Of a stretch of 64,000 bases of DNA, positions 45,229 through 55,099 are shown piece by piece. The notes under the pieces are model-generated. The model saw nothing but the letters and a program-made list of their open reading frames with translations. It was not told where the DNA came from and did not search any database. How positions within the stretch are numbered: the stretch's first letter is position 1; every line of letters begins with the position of its first letter. Source of the DNA: Nitrospirillum amazonense (lineage in GTDB: Bacteria; Pseudomonadota; Alphaproteobacteria; Azospirillales; Azospirillaceae). The DNA lies in NCBI RefSeq assembly GCF_007828045.1, contig NZ_VITN01000017.1:88774-152773 (forward strand). Reading direction: 5' to 3'. Made by a program: the position numbers and the translations under genes.

Positions 45229-46266
45229 CTAGGCGGCCAGCTCCATGAAACGTGCGACGTCCTCTGGAGCGAGCTGCACTCGAACGCCTGCCCGAAGCGC
45301 ATCGATACCGAGCCGCCGCAGATCCTCGTTGAAGTCCCCGAATGCCGGCGACAATGGGATGGCCTCGATTCCCTCGGCGTTCGCCCGTTCGATCAGCATG
45401 TCCCGCGCGCCGTCACCGGCCGGATCGTCGTCTCGAACGATATAGAGCCGCCGCAAAGTCGCCGGGAACAGGATGGCGGCCAGATGTGCTGCCGAAAGCG
45501 CCGGCGCCATCGCCATATCGGGCAGGACCTGCCGGAGCGACAGCATGGTCTCGATACCTTCGCCTGCCGCCATCACGCTGCCGGGCGCACCGATGCGGAC
45601 GGCATTGCCGAGGAGATCGCCCATCGCCTTGCGCGGTGTGTCGATGGGGGCTTTGTCGGAGCCGTCAGGCGCAAGCCAGGTGCGGTGCGCGCCGGTGATC
45701 TTGCCAGCGAGGTCGGTGACGGCGGCGATCATGGCGGGCCAGGTCTCGGTCGGGCCATCGTCGGGCTTGTAGTAGCAGCGGGGGTGGAAGCGCAGGTTTC
45801 CGGTTCCGTGCAAAAGCACAATGCCGCGTTTGCGCAGATAGGTCTGCACAATGGTCCCGGTGATCGGTTGCGTCATGGCGATGAGACGGCGTGCCGCCTC
45901 GGGCGACCCCGATGGCGCTGGCGCCAGTCCGCGGCGTGATGCCGGCTCCGGTTCGGGGTGCGGCAGGCTGAGGAAGGTGCGCGCCTCTTGAGCAACGTCT
46001 GCGAAGTCGATGAGGCCGAGCGCTTCCCGGATGATGTCGAGAAGGTCGCCATGTTCGCCGGTGGCGGCGTCGGTCCATTTGCCCGCTGGTCCCTTCGGGG
46101 TGTCGCGCAGGCGCACGAACATGGAGCGGCCTACGGCATTGCGAGCATCGCCAACCTGCCAGTAGTTGCCCTGCCGGTGGCCGTTGGAGAGATAGTGACG
46201 GCAGACCGCCTCGGCCTGTCGGCCGAGACTGTGTGCCAGTTCAGAAGCGTCCTGCCGAGCCATCAC
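45229..46266 (-). CDS. Toprim-domain primase-like protein
   Basis: 345 residues. The N-terminal part (about 15-90) resembles the DUF7146 / zinc-less primase N-domain of ICE proteins (GNYWQVGDARN, FVRLRDT). The C-terminal toprim domain has the acidic residue in AAGEGIETMLS near 232 and LYIVRDDDPAGDGA near 277. Toprim proteins of this kind are thought to help prime or restart DNA synthesis on the transferred strand. It overlaps the following large helicase gene by ATGA, so the two are translated together. Confidence 0.88.
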   Translation of the reverse strand: MMARQDASELAHSLGRQAEAVCRHYLSNGHRQGNYWQVGDARNAVGRSMFVRLRDTPKGPAGKWTDAATGEHGDLLDIIREALGLIDFADVAQEARTFLSLPHPEPEPASRRGLAPAPSGSPEAARRLIAMTQPITGTIVQTYLRKRGIVLLHGTGNLRFHPRCYYKPDDGPTETWPAMIAAVTDLAGKITGAHRTWLAPDGSDKAPIDTPRKAMGDLLGNAVRIGAPGSVMAAGEGIETMLSLRQVLPDMAMAPALSAAHLAAILFPATLRRLYIVRDDDPAGDGARDMLIERANAEGIEAIPLSPAFGDFNEDLRRLGIDALRAGVRVQLAPEDVARFMELAA

Positions 46267-49200
46267 GCGGCCTCACGCTCGCTGATCCGCTCGACCGGAT
46301 AGGTGGCGAGCAGCTTGCCGATGATGGCGGGACCAGAGGCATCGACCGGAACGAAGAAGCGCAGCTTCCACGAGATGATCTCGCTGAAGAGGCCATAGGC
46401 GCGCAGGCGATCCCGCATGGTGTCGGTGAAACCTGACAGTTCGATCCGGTTCGCGCCCATGACGCGCGCGCGGCGAAGCTGGAGCCCGCTGGCCAGGTCG
46501 AGGATGGTGCGACCATCCGCCAGAGCGGCGTAGGCATCATCGCTGCTAAGGTTGGCCGCGCCCGTCGAGGCGGCATTCAGGGCCCAGGCGGGCGAAACCC
46601 GCCGCCCGATGATGCGTTCGCCATCGTCGGTCTGGAGCCGATAGACGCGCGTCGACTCGTTCGGCAGGCGCTTCCACACCGGCAGGAGCAAACCGCTGAC
46701 CATGTGGATGGCGCCATCGGTATAGGCTGGCACTTCGGCGACTTCACGTTGCCAGACCGCTGCAAAGCTGTCGCGAGCGGCTTCCTGCCAATGGCTGTCT
46801 TCCATCATGGCGAGGCTTGCGTGGTGCTGTTCCATCGGCCGGATCAGGCGGACACGGCGCTCGATCTCGCCGTCGTCGAGCATGATGGACGGCGCCGGCA
46901 CCTGGACAGCAGCGCGTCCCGACCGCGCGTTGATGAGCAGCCGGGCATGCGGATCGTCGAGCCAGCCGAGCGCCGTATCGAGCGTGGTCGGTTGGTTCCG
47001 GCGGCGCTCGGTAATGGTGAGCAGCCGCGTCTGTGCGCCCGTTGCCGGATGGGTGTAGATGGTCGTGCGCTCAGCGACGACGAAACTCTCCGCCGTCAGC
47101 GTTTCCAGCCCGACATCATAAACGCCGCTGGCGATGGCTCCGGCCACCTTGGTGTCGAGCAATTGCTCGAAGGCGGTGAAGAGGATGCCCTGAAGCTCGA
47201 TGGTCAGCGCCAGCAGGCGGTTGAGGAACGTGGTGATCGGCGGCAACTCGTCCTTGATGCCGTTGTCATCGGTCAATTTCAGGCCGGTCGCGGACTCGAA
47301 GCGACCCAGCGAGCAACCCTCGACCTTGCCGCGAACGATCAGGAGATAGAGCTGCCGCAGCGCATCGCGGGCGTAGCTCGATTCCAGATTGTCCTCGGGC
47401 CGGAACAGACCCTGGCCGCCGGTCTGGCGCTGACCGCGCGTGATCGCGCCCAGCGTATCGAGTCGGCGTGCGATCGTGGACAGGAAGCGTTTCTCGGCTT
47501 TGACGTTCGTGGCGATCGGGCGGAACAGCGGCGGCTGCGCCTGGTTGGTGCGGTTGGTGCGACCCAGACCCTGGATGGCGGCGTCGGCCTTCCATCCGGG
47601 TTCGAGCAGATAATGCACGCGCAGACGCTGGTTCTTCGCTGACAGTTCGGCGTGATAGCTGCGGCCAGTGCCGCCGGCGTCGCTGAACACGAGAATGCGC
47701 TTCAGGTCGTCCATGAACGCAGCCGTCTCGGCAAGATTGGCGGATGGCGCGCGGTTTTCGACGGCGAAGCGTTCGCCTTTGCGGACGATGCGCCGGGAGC
47801 GGCCCGTCACCTCCGAGACCATATCTGCGCCGAAGCGCTGTACGATCTGGTCGAGCGCCCCCGGAACGGGTGGTAAAGACGCAAGACGTTCGATCAGCTC
47901 GTCACGGCGCGCGACAGCTTCACGGCTCTCGACGGGGTGGCCGTCGCGATAGACCGGGCGCGAGGACAGATTGCCCTCGCCATCCGTGAACGGCTCGTAG
48001 AGCTGGACCGGAAAGGAATGGGCCAGATAGTCCAGAACATATTCGCGCGGCGTGATGTCGACGCGAATATCGTTCCATTCCTCGGTTGGGACTTCCGCCA
48101 GCCGGCGCTCCATCAGCGCTTCGCCGGTCGAGACGATCTGGACGACAGCAGCGTGGCCATCATCCAGGTCACGTTCGATGGACCGGATCAGCGTGGGCGT
48201 TTTCATCGACGTGAGCAGATGGCCGAAGAAACGCTGCTTGGCGGACTCGAAGGCCGAGCGGGCGGCGGACTTGGCCTGGCGGTTCAGTGTGGCTCCCCCG
48301 CTATCTGGGCTGCCGGTGATGTTGGCCGCCTGCATCGCGGCGTCGAGATGATTGTGGATGACGGCGAAGGCGCTGGCGTAGGCATCGTAGATACGCCGCT
48401 GCTCGTCGGTCAGGGCGTGCTCGATCAGCTCATATTCGACGCCATCGTAGGAGAGCGAGCGGGCGGTATAGAGGCCCAGCGCACGCAGGTCGCGGGCGAG
48501 CACTTCCATGGCCGCGACACCGCCGTCCTCGATCGCCTCGACAAATTCGGCGCGGGTGGTGAAGGGGAAATCCTCACCGCCCCACAGCCCGAGCCGCTGG
48601 GCATAAGCGAGATTGTGGACGGTGGTCGCGCCGGTAGCCGACACATAGACGATGCGCGCGTTGGCCAGGGCGTGCTGAAGCCGAAGGCCCGCGCGTCCCT
48701 GCTGTGAGGCGGCAACGTCGCCGCGTTCTCCCTTGCCGCCTGCGGCATTGGCCATGGCGTGGCTCTCGTCGAAAATGATCACTCCATCGAAATCGGAGCC
48801 CAACCATTCGACGATCTGCCGGACGCGGGAAACCTTCTCACCACGGTCGTCGGACCGTAGCGTGGCATAGGTTGCAAACAGGACGCCTTCCGATAGCGTG
48901 ATCGGTCGTCCTTGCGGGAAGCGCGACAGCGGCGTGACCAGCAGACGCTCCATGCCGAGCGCGGACCAATCGCGCTGCGCGTCCTCGATCAGCTTGTCGG
49001 ATTTGGAGATCCAGACCGCCTTGCGGCGACCGCGCAGCCAGTTGTCGAGGATGATGCCGGCAGATTGACGGCCTTTGCCGGCCCCGGTGCCGTCGCCGAG
49101 CATGAAGCCGCGCCGGAAGCGCACGGCGTTTTCAGCATCGGGCTTGGCCGCCTGCACGAGATCGCAGGTCGCATCGACGGTCCAGGAGCCGGTGAGGAAG

Positions 49201-50582
49201 TCCGAATGGGCTTCGCCGGCATAGATAACGGTTTCGAGCTGGGCGTCCGACAGGAGATCGGTGATGTTCGCGGGCAGCATCGGCCGATAGGCGGGCTTGG
49301 GCGGTGCAACGCTCGCCATGGCCGCCGACTGCACGAGCTTGGTGGGGTGCGCTTGAGAACTGGCAATACGGATCGACTGCAATCCGTATTCTTCATAGAT
49401 CGCGTCCGTGAGGTGGGCGCCTTCCGGCGGCGTCCAGTCCATCGTGTCGTAGGCGAGTTCAACGCCCTGCGAATCCATGGTTGAGCGTGCGGCCGGACGC
49501 TCCGTGGCGGTGCGCGCGAGATAACCCCGCACGGTGCGGGGCGCCGAGCCCGACACGGGCGGCGTGATGTCGGGCAGAGCGACCGGCAGGCGCGGTGGAA
49601 TCTGCGCTTTGATCCATGCGAGCAGCGTAGCGACGTCGGGTGCAACGCCGGCGGACCCAGGGAACGTGGCCGGGTCTTCGGCCGGCAGCTTGTCGATGAC
49701 GGTGAGCCGCGTTTCGATGCTCGTGCCATGCTTGGCATAGACCGAGCCGTGGATCGCCGCGGTGAAGACGACGCGGCCACGCTCCTGAAGCCGGACGAAG
49801 GTGTTGCGCCAGGCCGGTTGCTCGGGGCCGAAGTTTGCGCCGGTGATAGTCACCAGACGCCCACCATCGGCAAGTCGCGCCAGGGCCGATGCAACATGAC
49901 GCGCAGCGGCGTCGGCGACCCGGCCGGAGACGTTCGCCATCACCGAGAAGGGCGGGTTCATCACGATGACGGAAGGGACGGCGCACGCCGGAAGGTGGTC
50001 GTCGATCTGGGCGGCGTCGCACCGCGTGACGGCAAGGGCTGGAAAGAGCTGGCCAAGTAGATCGGCGCGGGTTTCCGCCAGTTCGTTGAGGAGCAGCGAG
50101 CCGCCGCTGATCTCGGCAAGGATGGCGAGAAGACCCGTGCCTGCCGACGGCTCCAGCACAATGTCGTGCGGTGTGATCGCTGCGGCCGCGATAGCGGCGA
50201 GGCCGAGCGGGACCGGCGTCGAGAATTGTTGAAGCGCCTGGGCTTCCTCCGAGCGACGGGTGTGCGTCGGCAGAAGGCCGGTGATTTTCGACAGGGCGGA
50301 AAGCCGTGCAGCCGGAGTGCCGGCTTTACGGAAAAGCGCACGTCCGTATTTGCGCAGGAACAGGACGGTCGCACCTTCACAGGCTTCGTAGGCCGTCTTC
50401 CAGTCCCAGGCGCCGCTCGTGTCGGAAGCCTCGAAGGCCGTTTCCATGGCGATGCGGAGATTGGCGTTGTCGATCCGCTGGCCGCGTTCGAGCAGGGTGA
50501 GAAGCTGATGGGCGGCGGCGATGATGGCGGACGCGCGGGCAACGGGCGCAGCCGGACTGGCTACGGTGGACATGATGTTCAT
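46263..50582 (-). CDS. Methyltransferase-'strawberry notch' helicase fusion
   Basis: 1439 residues from MNIMSTV (ATG 50582; MSTV at 50573 is an alternative). An N-terminal SAM-dependent methyltransferase-like domain has EPSAGTG near 145 and NPPF near 207. A superfamily 2 helicase follows with GDGTGAGKGRQS near 495 and FDESHAM near 604, then the strawberry notch C-terminal domain (GLGRTNRTNQAQPP near 1010). Such giant proteins are widespread on plasmids and ICEs and are thought to protect incoming DNA or remodel chromatin-like complexes; exact function is unknown. It carries the shared AGAGTGAGAG leader. Confidence 0.9.
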   Translation of the reverse strand: MNIMSTVASPAAPVARASAIIAAAHQLLTLLERGQRIDNANLRIAMETAFEASDTSGAWDWKTAYEACEGATVLFLRKYGRALFRKAGTPAARLSALSKITGLLPTHTRRSEEAQALQQFSTPVPLGLAAIAAAAITPHDIVLEPSAGTGLLAILAEISGGSLLLNELAETRADLLGQLFPALAVTRCDAAQIDDHLPACAVPSVIVMNPPFSVMANVSGRVADAAARHVASALARLADGGRLVTITGANFGPEQPAWRNTFVRLQERGRVVFTAAIHGSVYAKHGTSIETRLTVIDKLPAEDPATFPGSAGVAPDVATLLAWIKAQIPPRLPVALPDITPPVSGSAPRTVRGYLARTATERPAARSTMDSQGVELAYDTMDWTPPEGAHLTDAIYEEYGLQSIRIASSQAHPTKLVQSAAMASVAPPKPAYRPMLPANITDLLSDAQLETVIYAGEAHSDFLTGSWTVDATCDLVQAAKPDAENAVRFRRGFMLGDGTGAGKGRQSAGIILDNWLRGRRKAVWISKSDKLIEDAQRDWSALGMERLLVTPLSRFPQGRPITLSEGVLFATYATLRSDDRGEKVSRVRQIVEWLGSDFDGVIIFDESHAMANAAGGKGERGDVAASQQGRAGLRLQHALANARIVYVSATGATTVHNLAYAQRLGLWGGEDFPFTTRAEFVEAIEDGGVAAMEVLARDLRALGLYTARSLSYDGVEYELIEHALTDEQRRIYDAYASAFAVIHNHLDAAMQAANITGSPDSGGATLNRQAKSAARSAFESAKQRFFGHLLTSMKTPTLIRSIERDLDDGHAAVVQIVSTGEALMERRLAEVPTEEWNDIRVDITPREYVLDYLAHSFPVQLYEPFTDGEGNLSSRPVYRDGHPVESREAVARRDELIERLASLPPVPGALDQIVQRFGADMVSEVTGRSRRIVRKGERFAVENRAPSANLAETAAFMDDLKRILVFSDAGGTGRSYHAELSAKNQRLRVHYLLEPGWKADAAIQGLGRTNRTNQAQPPLFRPIATNVKAEKRFLSTIARRLDTLGAITRGQRQTGGQGLFRPEDNLESSYARDALRQLYLLIVRGKVEGCSLGRFESATGLKLTDDNGIKDELPPITTFLNRLLALTIELQGILFTAFEQLLDTKVAGAIASGVYDVGLETLTAESFVVAERTTIYTHPATGAQTRLLTITERRRNQPTTLDTALGWLDDPHARLLINARSGRAAVQVPAPSIMLDDGEIERRVRLIRPMEQHHASLAMMEDSHWQEAARDSFAAVWQREVAEVPAYTDGAIHMVSGLLLPVWKRLPNESTRVYRLQTDDGERIIGRRVSPAWALNAASTGAANLSSDDAYAALADGRTILDLASGLQLRRARVMGANRIELSGFTDTMRDRLRAYGLFSEIISWKLRFFVPVDASGPAIIGKLLATYPVERISEREAA

Positions 50583-50690
50583 GGATCGGAACCTCGGGAG
50601 AGCGGGAACGGGAAGCCCGGACGGCGCTCTCTCTCGACCGCACGGACTCAAACCCGTCCCGGCGGCCCTCTCACTCTCGAACACGTCGCT
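50583..50690 (-). promoter_or_regulatory. Conserved 5' leader, copy 1 (helicase gene)
   Basis: In mRNA sense this leader contains AGAGTGAGAG (complement of 50668-50677), GACGGGTT and GAGAGAGAG in the same order as the leaders of parB and ardC. The box lies 86-95 bases before the start codon. Probably a promoter-proximal control element shared by three genes. Confidence 0.6.
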
Positions 50691-50700
50691 GCCGACATGA

Positions 50701-50735
50701 AAAAAGCGCCTCGGCCGAGCGGCAGAGGCGCTTTG
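50701..50735 (-). terminator. Intrinsic terminator
   Basis: AAAGCGCCTC (50704-50713) pairs perfectly with GAGGCGCTTT (50726-50735). On the minus strand the stem ends in TTTTTT (50706-50701). It ends the three-gene unit 51713-50741 just before the leader of the helicase gene. Confidence 0.85.
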
Positions 50736-50740
50736 AGGGG

Positions 50741-51037
50741 TCAGGCCCAGTGCCCGTCGGTGATCTCGCGGGCGACGAGCCTGCGCGCCTTGCGGATCAG
50801 ATCATCGCCGCTGGTGTCGATGTGCCCGAAGAACCGGGCGCGCGCGCCGTTCGCGGTCCAATCGGCATAGGCGCAATATTCGCGAGCCTCGGCCCTGAAG
50901 GCCCGCATGTCGCTGGCCCAATGGGGCTTGGGTTCCACGACGATGGTGATTCCGTCTCTGGTTTCCAGCCAGGGGAGAGACCGCTCGGCGGGCGGACGCT
51001 CGTAATCGGCGGCGAAGATGGCGTCGATGTCCATCAT
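50741..51037 (-). CDS. Unknown 98-aa protein
   Basis: 98 residues, MMDIDAIFAADYERPP to REITDGHWA. No recognised family, no membrane segment; rich in Arg, Ala and Trp. It overlaps the DUF6117 gene by 4 bases and is followed at once by a strong terminator, so it is the last gene of a small unit. Conserved hypothetical proteins of this size accompany DUF6117 in sphingomonad ICEs (recollection, not checked). Confidence 0.7.
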   Translation of the reverse strand: MMDIDAIFAADYERPPAERSLPWLETRDGITIVVEPKPHWASDMRAFRAEAREYCAYADWTANGARARFFGHIDTSGDDLIRKARRLVAREITDGHWA

Positions 51038-51300
51038 GGCGCTTCTCCGGGCGTGCCCAGATGCATGAAGCCGCCAGGATCGCCAGGGTCGGGCGGCAGG
51101 TAGGCGTCATAGGGATTGCCGTCGGCGAGGTGGCCGAAGGGCGTGAAGACGAAATCACCATCGTCTCGTCCCACCGCGCAGATGACGTAACGCGGAGCGC
51201 CGGTCACGGCATCGAGGCATTCCATGAGCGCAAGGTTGCCGTCACCGGCAGCGCGCAGCAGCGTCTGAAAATTGCTCCGGGCATGGGACGGAATGCTCAT
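51034..51300 (-). CDS. DUF6117 protein
   Basis: 88 residues: MSIPSHARSNFQTLLRAA, then GNLALMECLDAVTGAPRYVI and DPYDAYLPP-like ending (NPYDAYLPPDPGDPGGF). This matches DUF6117, a small family found almost only on ICEs and plasmids of alpha- and betaproteobacteria. Function unknown. Overlaps its two neighbours by 4 bases each. Confidence 0.82.
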   Translation of the reverse strand: MSIPSHARSNFQTLLRAAGDGNLALMECLDAVTGAPRYVICAVGRDDGDFVFTPFGHLADGNPYDAYLPPDPGDPGGFMHLGTPGEAP

Positions 51301-51713
51301 AGCGGGCCTCCCTCGCCGGAGAGGGTCTGGTCGAGCCAGCCATCGGTGTAGATCCAGTCCACGGTCTCCCCGCTGGCGAGATCGAGAACATGCGCGCCGC
51401 CGCCGAAGCCGTCGAGCCGGGGCTTCGAGCAGGTGTTGGCATATTGGAAACCCCAGCGGCCGGTCAGACCGAACTCTGCGGCGCAGCGCTTCACGAACTG
51501 GATCAGGTGCTCGGGATCGCCAGTGACGTCGTCGTGCATCCAGAGCTGCGTGCCGCCATGCTCGGGCTGGATCGAGAGAAGGAAGCCCTCGGAAGGCGGT
51601 TCTTCCGATGCGCCGGCCTCGGAGAGGCGGTTGTAGAGGTCGAGCGCGCGGGCGGCGTTCTCGGGCGTGCCGACATCAAGCAGGCACGAGAAATGGGTGA
51701 AATAGTCGGCCAT
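51297..51713 (-). CDS. Unknown 138-aa ICE protein
   Basis: 138 residues from MADYFTHFSCLLDVGT (ATG 51713); an in-frame start at 51776 is less likely. Acidic and soluble, with WMHDDVTGDPEHLIQFVKR and GRWGFQYANTCSKPR. The family is a conserved hypothetical of ICE backbones; I know no function. First gene of the three-gene unit that ends at the terminator 50701-50735. Confidence 0.75.
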   Translation of the reverse strand: MADYFTHFSCLLDVGTPENAARALDLYNRLSEAGASEEPPSEGFLLSIQPEHGGTQLWMHDDVTGDPEHLIQFVKRCAAEFGLTGRWGFQYANTCSKPRLDGFGGGAHVLDLASGETVDWIYTDGWLDQTLSGEGGPL

Positions 51714-51842
51714 GACAGGCTCCTGAAACGAGAATGCCCGGCCCGCACGGGCACAGCCGTTCAGGCTGTCAACCATGGGACCGGGCGGTGTGGAAGATCG
51801 GGGTGAGATGCGCGGGACGAACGGCGCCCCGCGCGATCCGCG

Positions 51843-53963
51843 TTATTCGGCGGCGACGGCGTGCTGGACTTCATCCTCGTCGGTGTCTTCGTCCTCGCCG
51901 TCCTCGGTGAGGAAGTCCGGCAAGGCGATGTCTTCGCCGGTATCGGCCTGATCGCTGGACTCAAGCTGATCGCCATCGATGGACGCCAGGCGCAGCGGCT
52001 CGGGCAGCCAACCGCTGTCGGTCAGAAGGCGTTCGGCCTCCTTGGCCATGTCGCCCTTCTTCATGTGGTCGATGAGCTGCGCAGCCCGCTCGCCGGCGCC
52101 TTCGCGGACGGCCTCGAGAATGCGGGGTTTGGTCACGCGGCCGAGATAGTTGCTGACCGTAGGCTTCCAGCCAGCGGCTACCATGTCCATGCCCGTAGCC
52201 CGCGCGAGCCGGTCGGCCTGCGCCAGACGCACGTCGAGACCATGCTGACTGACGCCCGAGCCGGAATAGGGATTTGGGCGCTCGAACAGCGCATTGACGC
52301 CGTAGCTGACGCAAAGCGCCAGCAACTCCAGGCGCGTGCCGTCATCGAGATCGGTCAGCCAGTCCCAGAGCGCCTGATCGTCAGCGGGGATGTGGCCCCC
52401 CCAGCGTTCGTGGCGATCGTTGACCGCCTGCGCCGATGGGCTGTCCTTCAATTCCTCGGACTGGGCCGAGAAGAAGATGTGGCGGACATTGGCCTCGAGG
52501 CAACCGGATGGGTTGGTGTGGATGAAGGTGTCGCTCAGAAGCTTGTGCAGCAACATGGTCATGGCGACGTGCGGATGTTCCGCCAGCGCGTTGCGCAGCG
52601 CCAGGGTGCGATGGGCGGTCAACTCGATCACGAGACGCTCGGGCAACGGCTTGATGCCGTCTTCCTCATCGTCCTCGGGCTCGGCGGGCTTGCCGCCGAT
52701 GGTGATGACCGCGCGTTGGACGGCCGGCGTATCGGGCTGGTCGCCCTCGGACGCCTCGCCATCGGGCTCGGCCTGGGGCTCATCCTCGGCGCGGACATAA
52801 CCGCGGTCGATCGACAGCGAGCCGTCGGCGTCGAGGCTGACGAAGGCGCCGGCGATTGCGATGTCGGCCTGATCGTAGCTGACGGGGCGGTTCTCGAAGG
52901 CCTCCAGGGCCTGCTCGATTTCGCCGAGACGTTGATCGATCACGTCGGGCAGCTCGTCGGCCTCGGAATATTCCGCTTCGATCCGGTCATATTCCTCGCG
53001 CAGCGCTTCGCGGGTTGCGCGTTCCTCGTCGGTCAGATCGACCGCAACGCCGGAGAGTTCACGCAGGCCGTGGTCGTGGCCATAGGGGAAGCTCACCGCG
53101 ACCTCGATCCACTTCCAGCCTTCCTCGGCGATCTGATCGGCGGTGGCTTTCAGCTTCTCCGCCACCATACGGTCGAGCAGGACGGGGTCTTGCAGCCAAC
53201 CGCCGTCGTCGGACTGGAACAGATCGCGCAGCACGATGCCGCCTGCGGCCTCGTAGGCATCGACATCGACGAAAATGGCCCGCTTGTCCGAGGCGCGAAC
53301 CGCGGTCTCTGTCAGCATCCGTCGGATCTGATAGGGCTCCTTCTGCCAGCTATCCTTGATCGCGTCCCAGACCTGTTCCTGCCGGGCATGGTCGGGGCTG
53401 ACGGTGAAGGCCATGAGCTGTTCGAGCGTCATGCCGTCATCGGCATAGATTTCGAGCAGGGTCGGCGAGACGGAGGTGAGGCGCAGGCGTTGCTTCACCA
53501 CCGTGACGTTGACGAAGAAGGCAGCGGCGATGGCCTCCTCGGTCATGCCCTTGTCGCGCATGGCCTGAAAGGCGCGGAACTGGTCGAGCGGATGGAGCGG
53601 TGCGCGTTCCATGTTCTCGACCAGCGATACTTCGTCGACGAGGATGTCGCTGTTGGCGTCGCCGATGACGCAGGGCACCGTCGCCGTCTTAGCCAAACGC
53701 TTCTGCTTCACGAGCAGTTCGAGTGCGCGATAGCGGCGACCGCCGGCAGGCACCTCGAACATGCCGGTCTCCGCGCCATCGGCGTCGAGGACGGGACGGA
53801 CATGGAGGCTCTGGATGAGGCCGCGCCGGGCGATGGACTCGGCCATTTCCTCGATCGAGACGCCGGCCTTGACGCGGCGGACGTTGGACTGGCTCAGCAC
53901 CAGCTTGTTGAAGGGGATGTCGCGCGCCGACGACAGGGTGATCTTCTGGATGGCACTCGCCAT
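51843..53963 (-). CDS. Large ParB-domain protein
   Basis: 706 residues from MASAIQKITL (ATG 53963). The N-terminal ParB/Spo0J domain shows NVRRVKAGVSIEEMAESIA near 28, EVPAGGRRYRALELL near 70 and VENMERAPLHPLDQF near 115 (the CTP-binding ENxxR-like motif), followed by a KorB-type helix-turn-helix. The remaining 450 residues are an ICE-specific extension with an acidic tail (EDGEDEDTDEDE). Much larger than chromosomal ParB (about 300 residues) and not next to parA. Likely DNA-binding maintenance or anti-silencing factor. Confidence 0.88.
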   Translation of the reverse strand: MASAIQKITLSSARDIPFNKLVLSQSNVRRVKAGVSIEEMAESIARRGLIQSLHVRPVLDADGAETGMFEVPAGGRRYRALELLVKQKRLAKTATVPCVIGDANSDILVDEVSLVENMERAPLHPLDQFRAFQAMRDKGMTEEAIAAAFFVNVTVVKQRLRLTSVSPTLLEIYADDGMTLEQLMAFTVSPDHARQEQVWDAIKDSWQKEPYQIRRMLTETAVRASDKRAIFVDVDAYEAAGGIVLRDLFQSDDGGWLQDPVLLDRMVAEKLKATADQIAEEGWKWIEVAVSFPYGHDHGLRELSGVAVDLTDEERATREALREEYDRIEAEYSEADELPDVIDQRLGEIEQALEAFENRPVSYDQADIAIAGAFVSLDADGSLSIDRGYVRAEDEPQAEPDGEASEGDQPDTPAVQRAVITIGGKPAEPEDDEEDGIKPLPERLVIELTAHRTLALRNALAEHPHVAMTMLLHKLLSDTFIHTNPSGCLEANVRHIFFSAQSEELKDSPSAQAVNDRHERWGGHIPADDQALWDWLTDLDDGTRLELLALCVSYGVNALFERPNPYSGSGVSQHGLDVRLAQADRLARATGMDMVAAGWKPTVSNYLGRVTKPRILEAVREGAGERAAQLIDHMKKGDMAKEAERLLTDSGWLPEPLRLASIDGDQLESSDQADTGEDIALPDFLTEDGEDEDTDEDEVQHAVAAE

Positions 53964-54050
53964 GTTCGTTACTCCGCGACGGGCGGCCGGGAGACTCTCT
54001 CTCGACCTCCAACCCGTCACGAAGCGAAGCGCCGCCCTCTCACTCTAAGA
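53964..54050 (-). promoter_or_regulatory. Conserved 5' leader, copy 2 (parB-like gene)
   Basis: In mRNA sense: AGAGTGAGAG (complement of 54037-54046), GTGACGGGTTGGAG, GAGAGAGAG, then CGCCCGTCGCGGAG before the start. The box is 74-83 bases upstream of the ATG. Beyond it, GGAAAGGCG repeats (54070-54078, 54082-54090) pair with CGCCTTTCC (54113-54121), a possible terminator of ardC. Confidence 0.6.
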
Positions 54051-54136
54051 AGGGCAGCGCCGCAGAAGCGGAAAGGCGTGCGGAAAGGCGTGAAGCCGGA
54101 GACCTGCTTTCCCGCCTTTCCGGTATTCATATTCGA

Positions 54137-55099
54137 TCACGCCGCCTGCCGTTCGTCGCCGGCCATGGTGTCGTCCGGGCCGAGATCGGCGTCGGGCAGG
54201 AAGCCGAGCAGCCAATCGGCCGCCTTGCTCGCCTGGGAGGCGGCGCGGACGATGGCGCGATTGTCCTCGCGCAGCACCTCCAGCCAGGCGCCGATATAGT
54301 CGGCATGGCGGACGGTCGGTACGATGCCGAGAGACGCGCAGCAGAAGGCCGCGTTGATCTCGGCCACCAACTCCTCGAAGGCGTATTTCTTCGTGCCGAA
54401 ACCGCCGGTCAGATCTCGGCCGAGCCGGGAGGCATGGCCGCTGGCGTGCCCGAGTTCGTGCAGGGCCGTGCGGTGCCAGTTGATCGGCTCGAAATAGGCC
54501 TGCGGTGGCGGCACCTGCACATAGTCGTGCGCCGGCACATAGAAGGCGCGATCACCGCCGATGCGGAAATCGATGCCCGTCGCTTCGATCAGAGCCTCGA
54601 CGCGCGGCTCGATGAGGCCAGGCGGTGGCAGTGGAGCGATGGCGGCGATGTTGTCCGGCAGCCCGTCGCATTGCGCGGCGTTGAAGACGGTGAAGCGCTT
54701 GAGGAACGGAATTGCGGCGGCGTCCTCGCCGGTCTCGCGGGCGCGGCGCTTCTCGTCCTCCGGCGTGAAGCGTTCGGCATAGATGACGGTCGTGCCATGC
54801 TCACCCTTGCGGACATTGCCGCCCAGCGACAGCGCCTGACGGAAGGTGAGCCAGCTCTGGCCAGGGAAGCCGTGCTGGATCACCGCGCCCCAAAGGATCA
54901 GCACATTGATGCCGGAATAGTGCCGTCCGGTCGCAGCGTTGCGGGGCATGGCGAGCGGCGCCTTGGCCGTGGCCGACCCCCATGGCTGGACCCAGGGCGC
55001 GCGGCCAGCCTCAAGCTCGGCGATGATCTTGTCGGTGATGTCGTCATAGAGGCTCGTCCGGCCTGAGCTGGCGCGGGCGCTGTGGTTTTTCCTGAACAT
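54137..55099 (-). CDS. ardC: ArdC-type antirestriction protein
   Basis: 320 residues. The N-terminal ssDNA-binding ArdC domain (LYDDITDKIIAELEAG; GINVLILWG near 68) is followed by a zincin-like metallopeptidase part with HELGHASGH near 212. ArdC proteins coat incoming single-stranded DNA and protect it from restriction in the recipient. Preceded by leader copy 3, so probably co-regulated with the parB-like and helicase genes for early expression after transfer (inference). Confidence 0.93.
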   Translation of the reverse strand: MFRKNHSARASSGRTSLYDDITDKIIAELEAGRAPWVQPWGSATAKAPLAMPRNAATGRHYSGINVLILWGAVIQHGFPGQSWLTFRQALSLGGNVRKGEHGTTVIYAERFTPEDEKRRARETGEDAAAIPFLKRFTVFNAAQCDGLPDNIAAIAPLPPPGLIEPRVEALIEATGIDFRIGGDRAFYVPAHDYVQVPPPQAYFEPINWHRTALHELGHASGHASRLGRDLTGGFGTKKYAFEELVAEINAAFCCASLGIVPTVRHADYIGAWLEVLREDNRAIVRAASQASKAADWLLGFLPDADLGPDDTMAGDERQAA

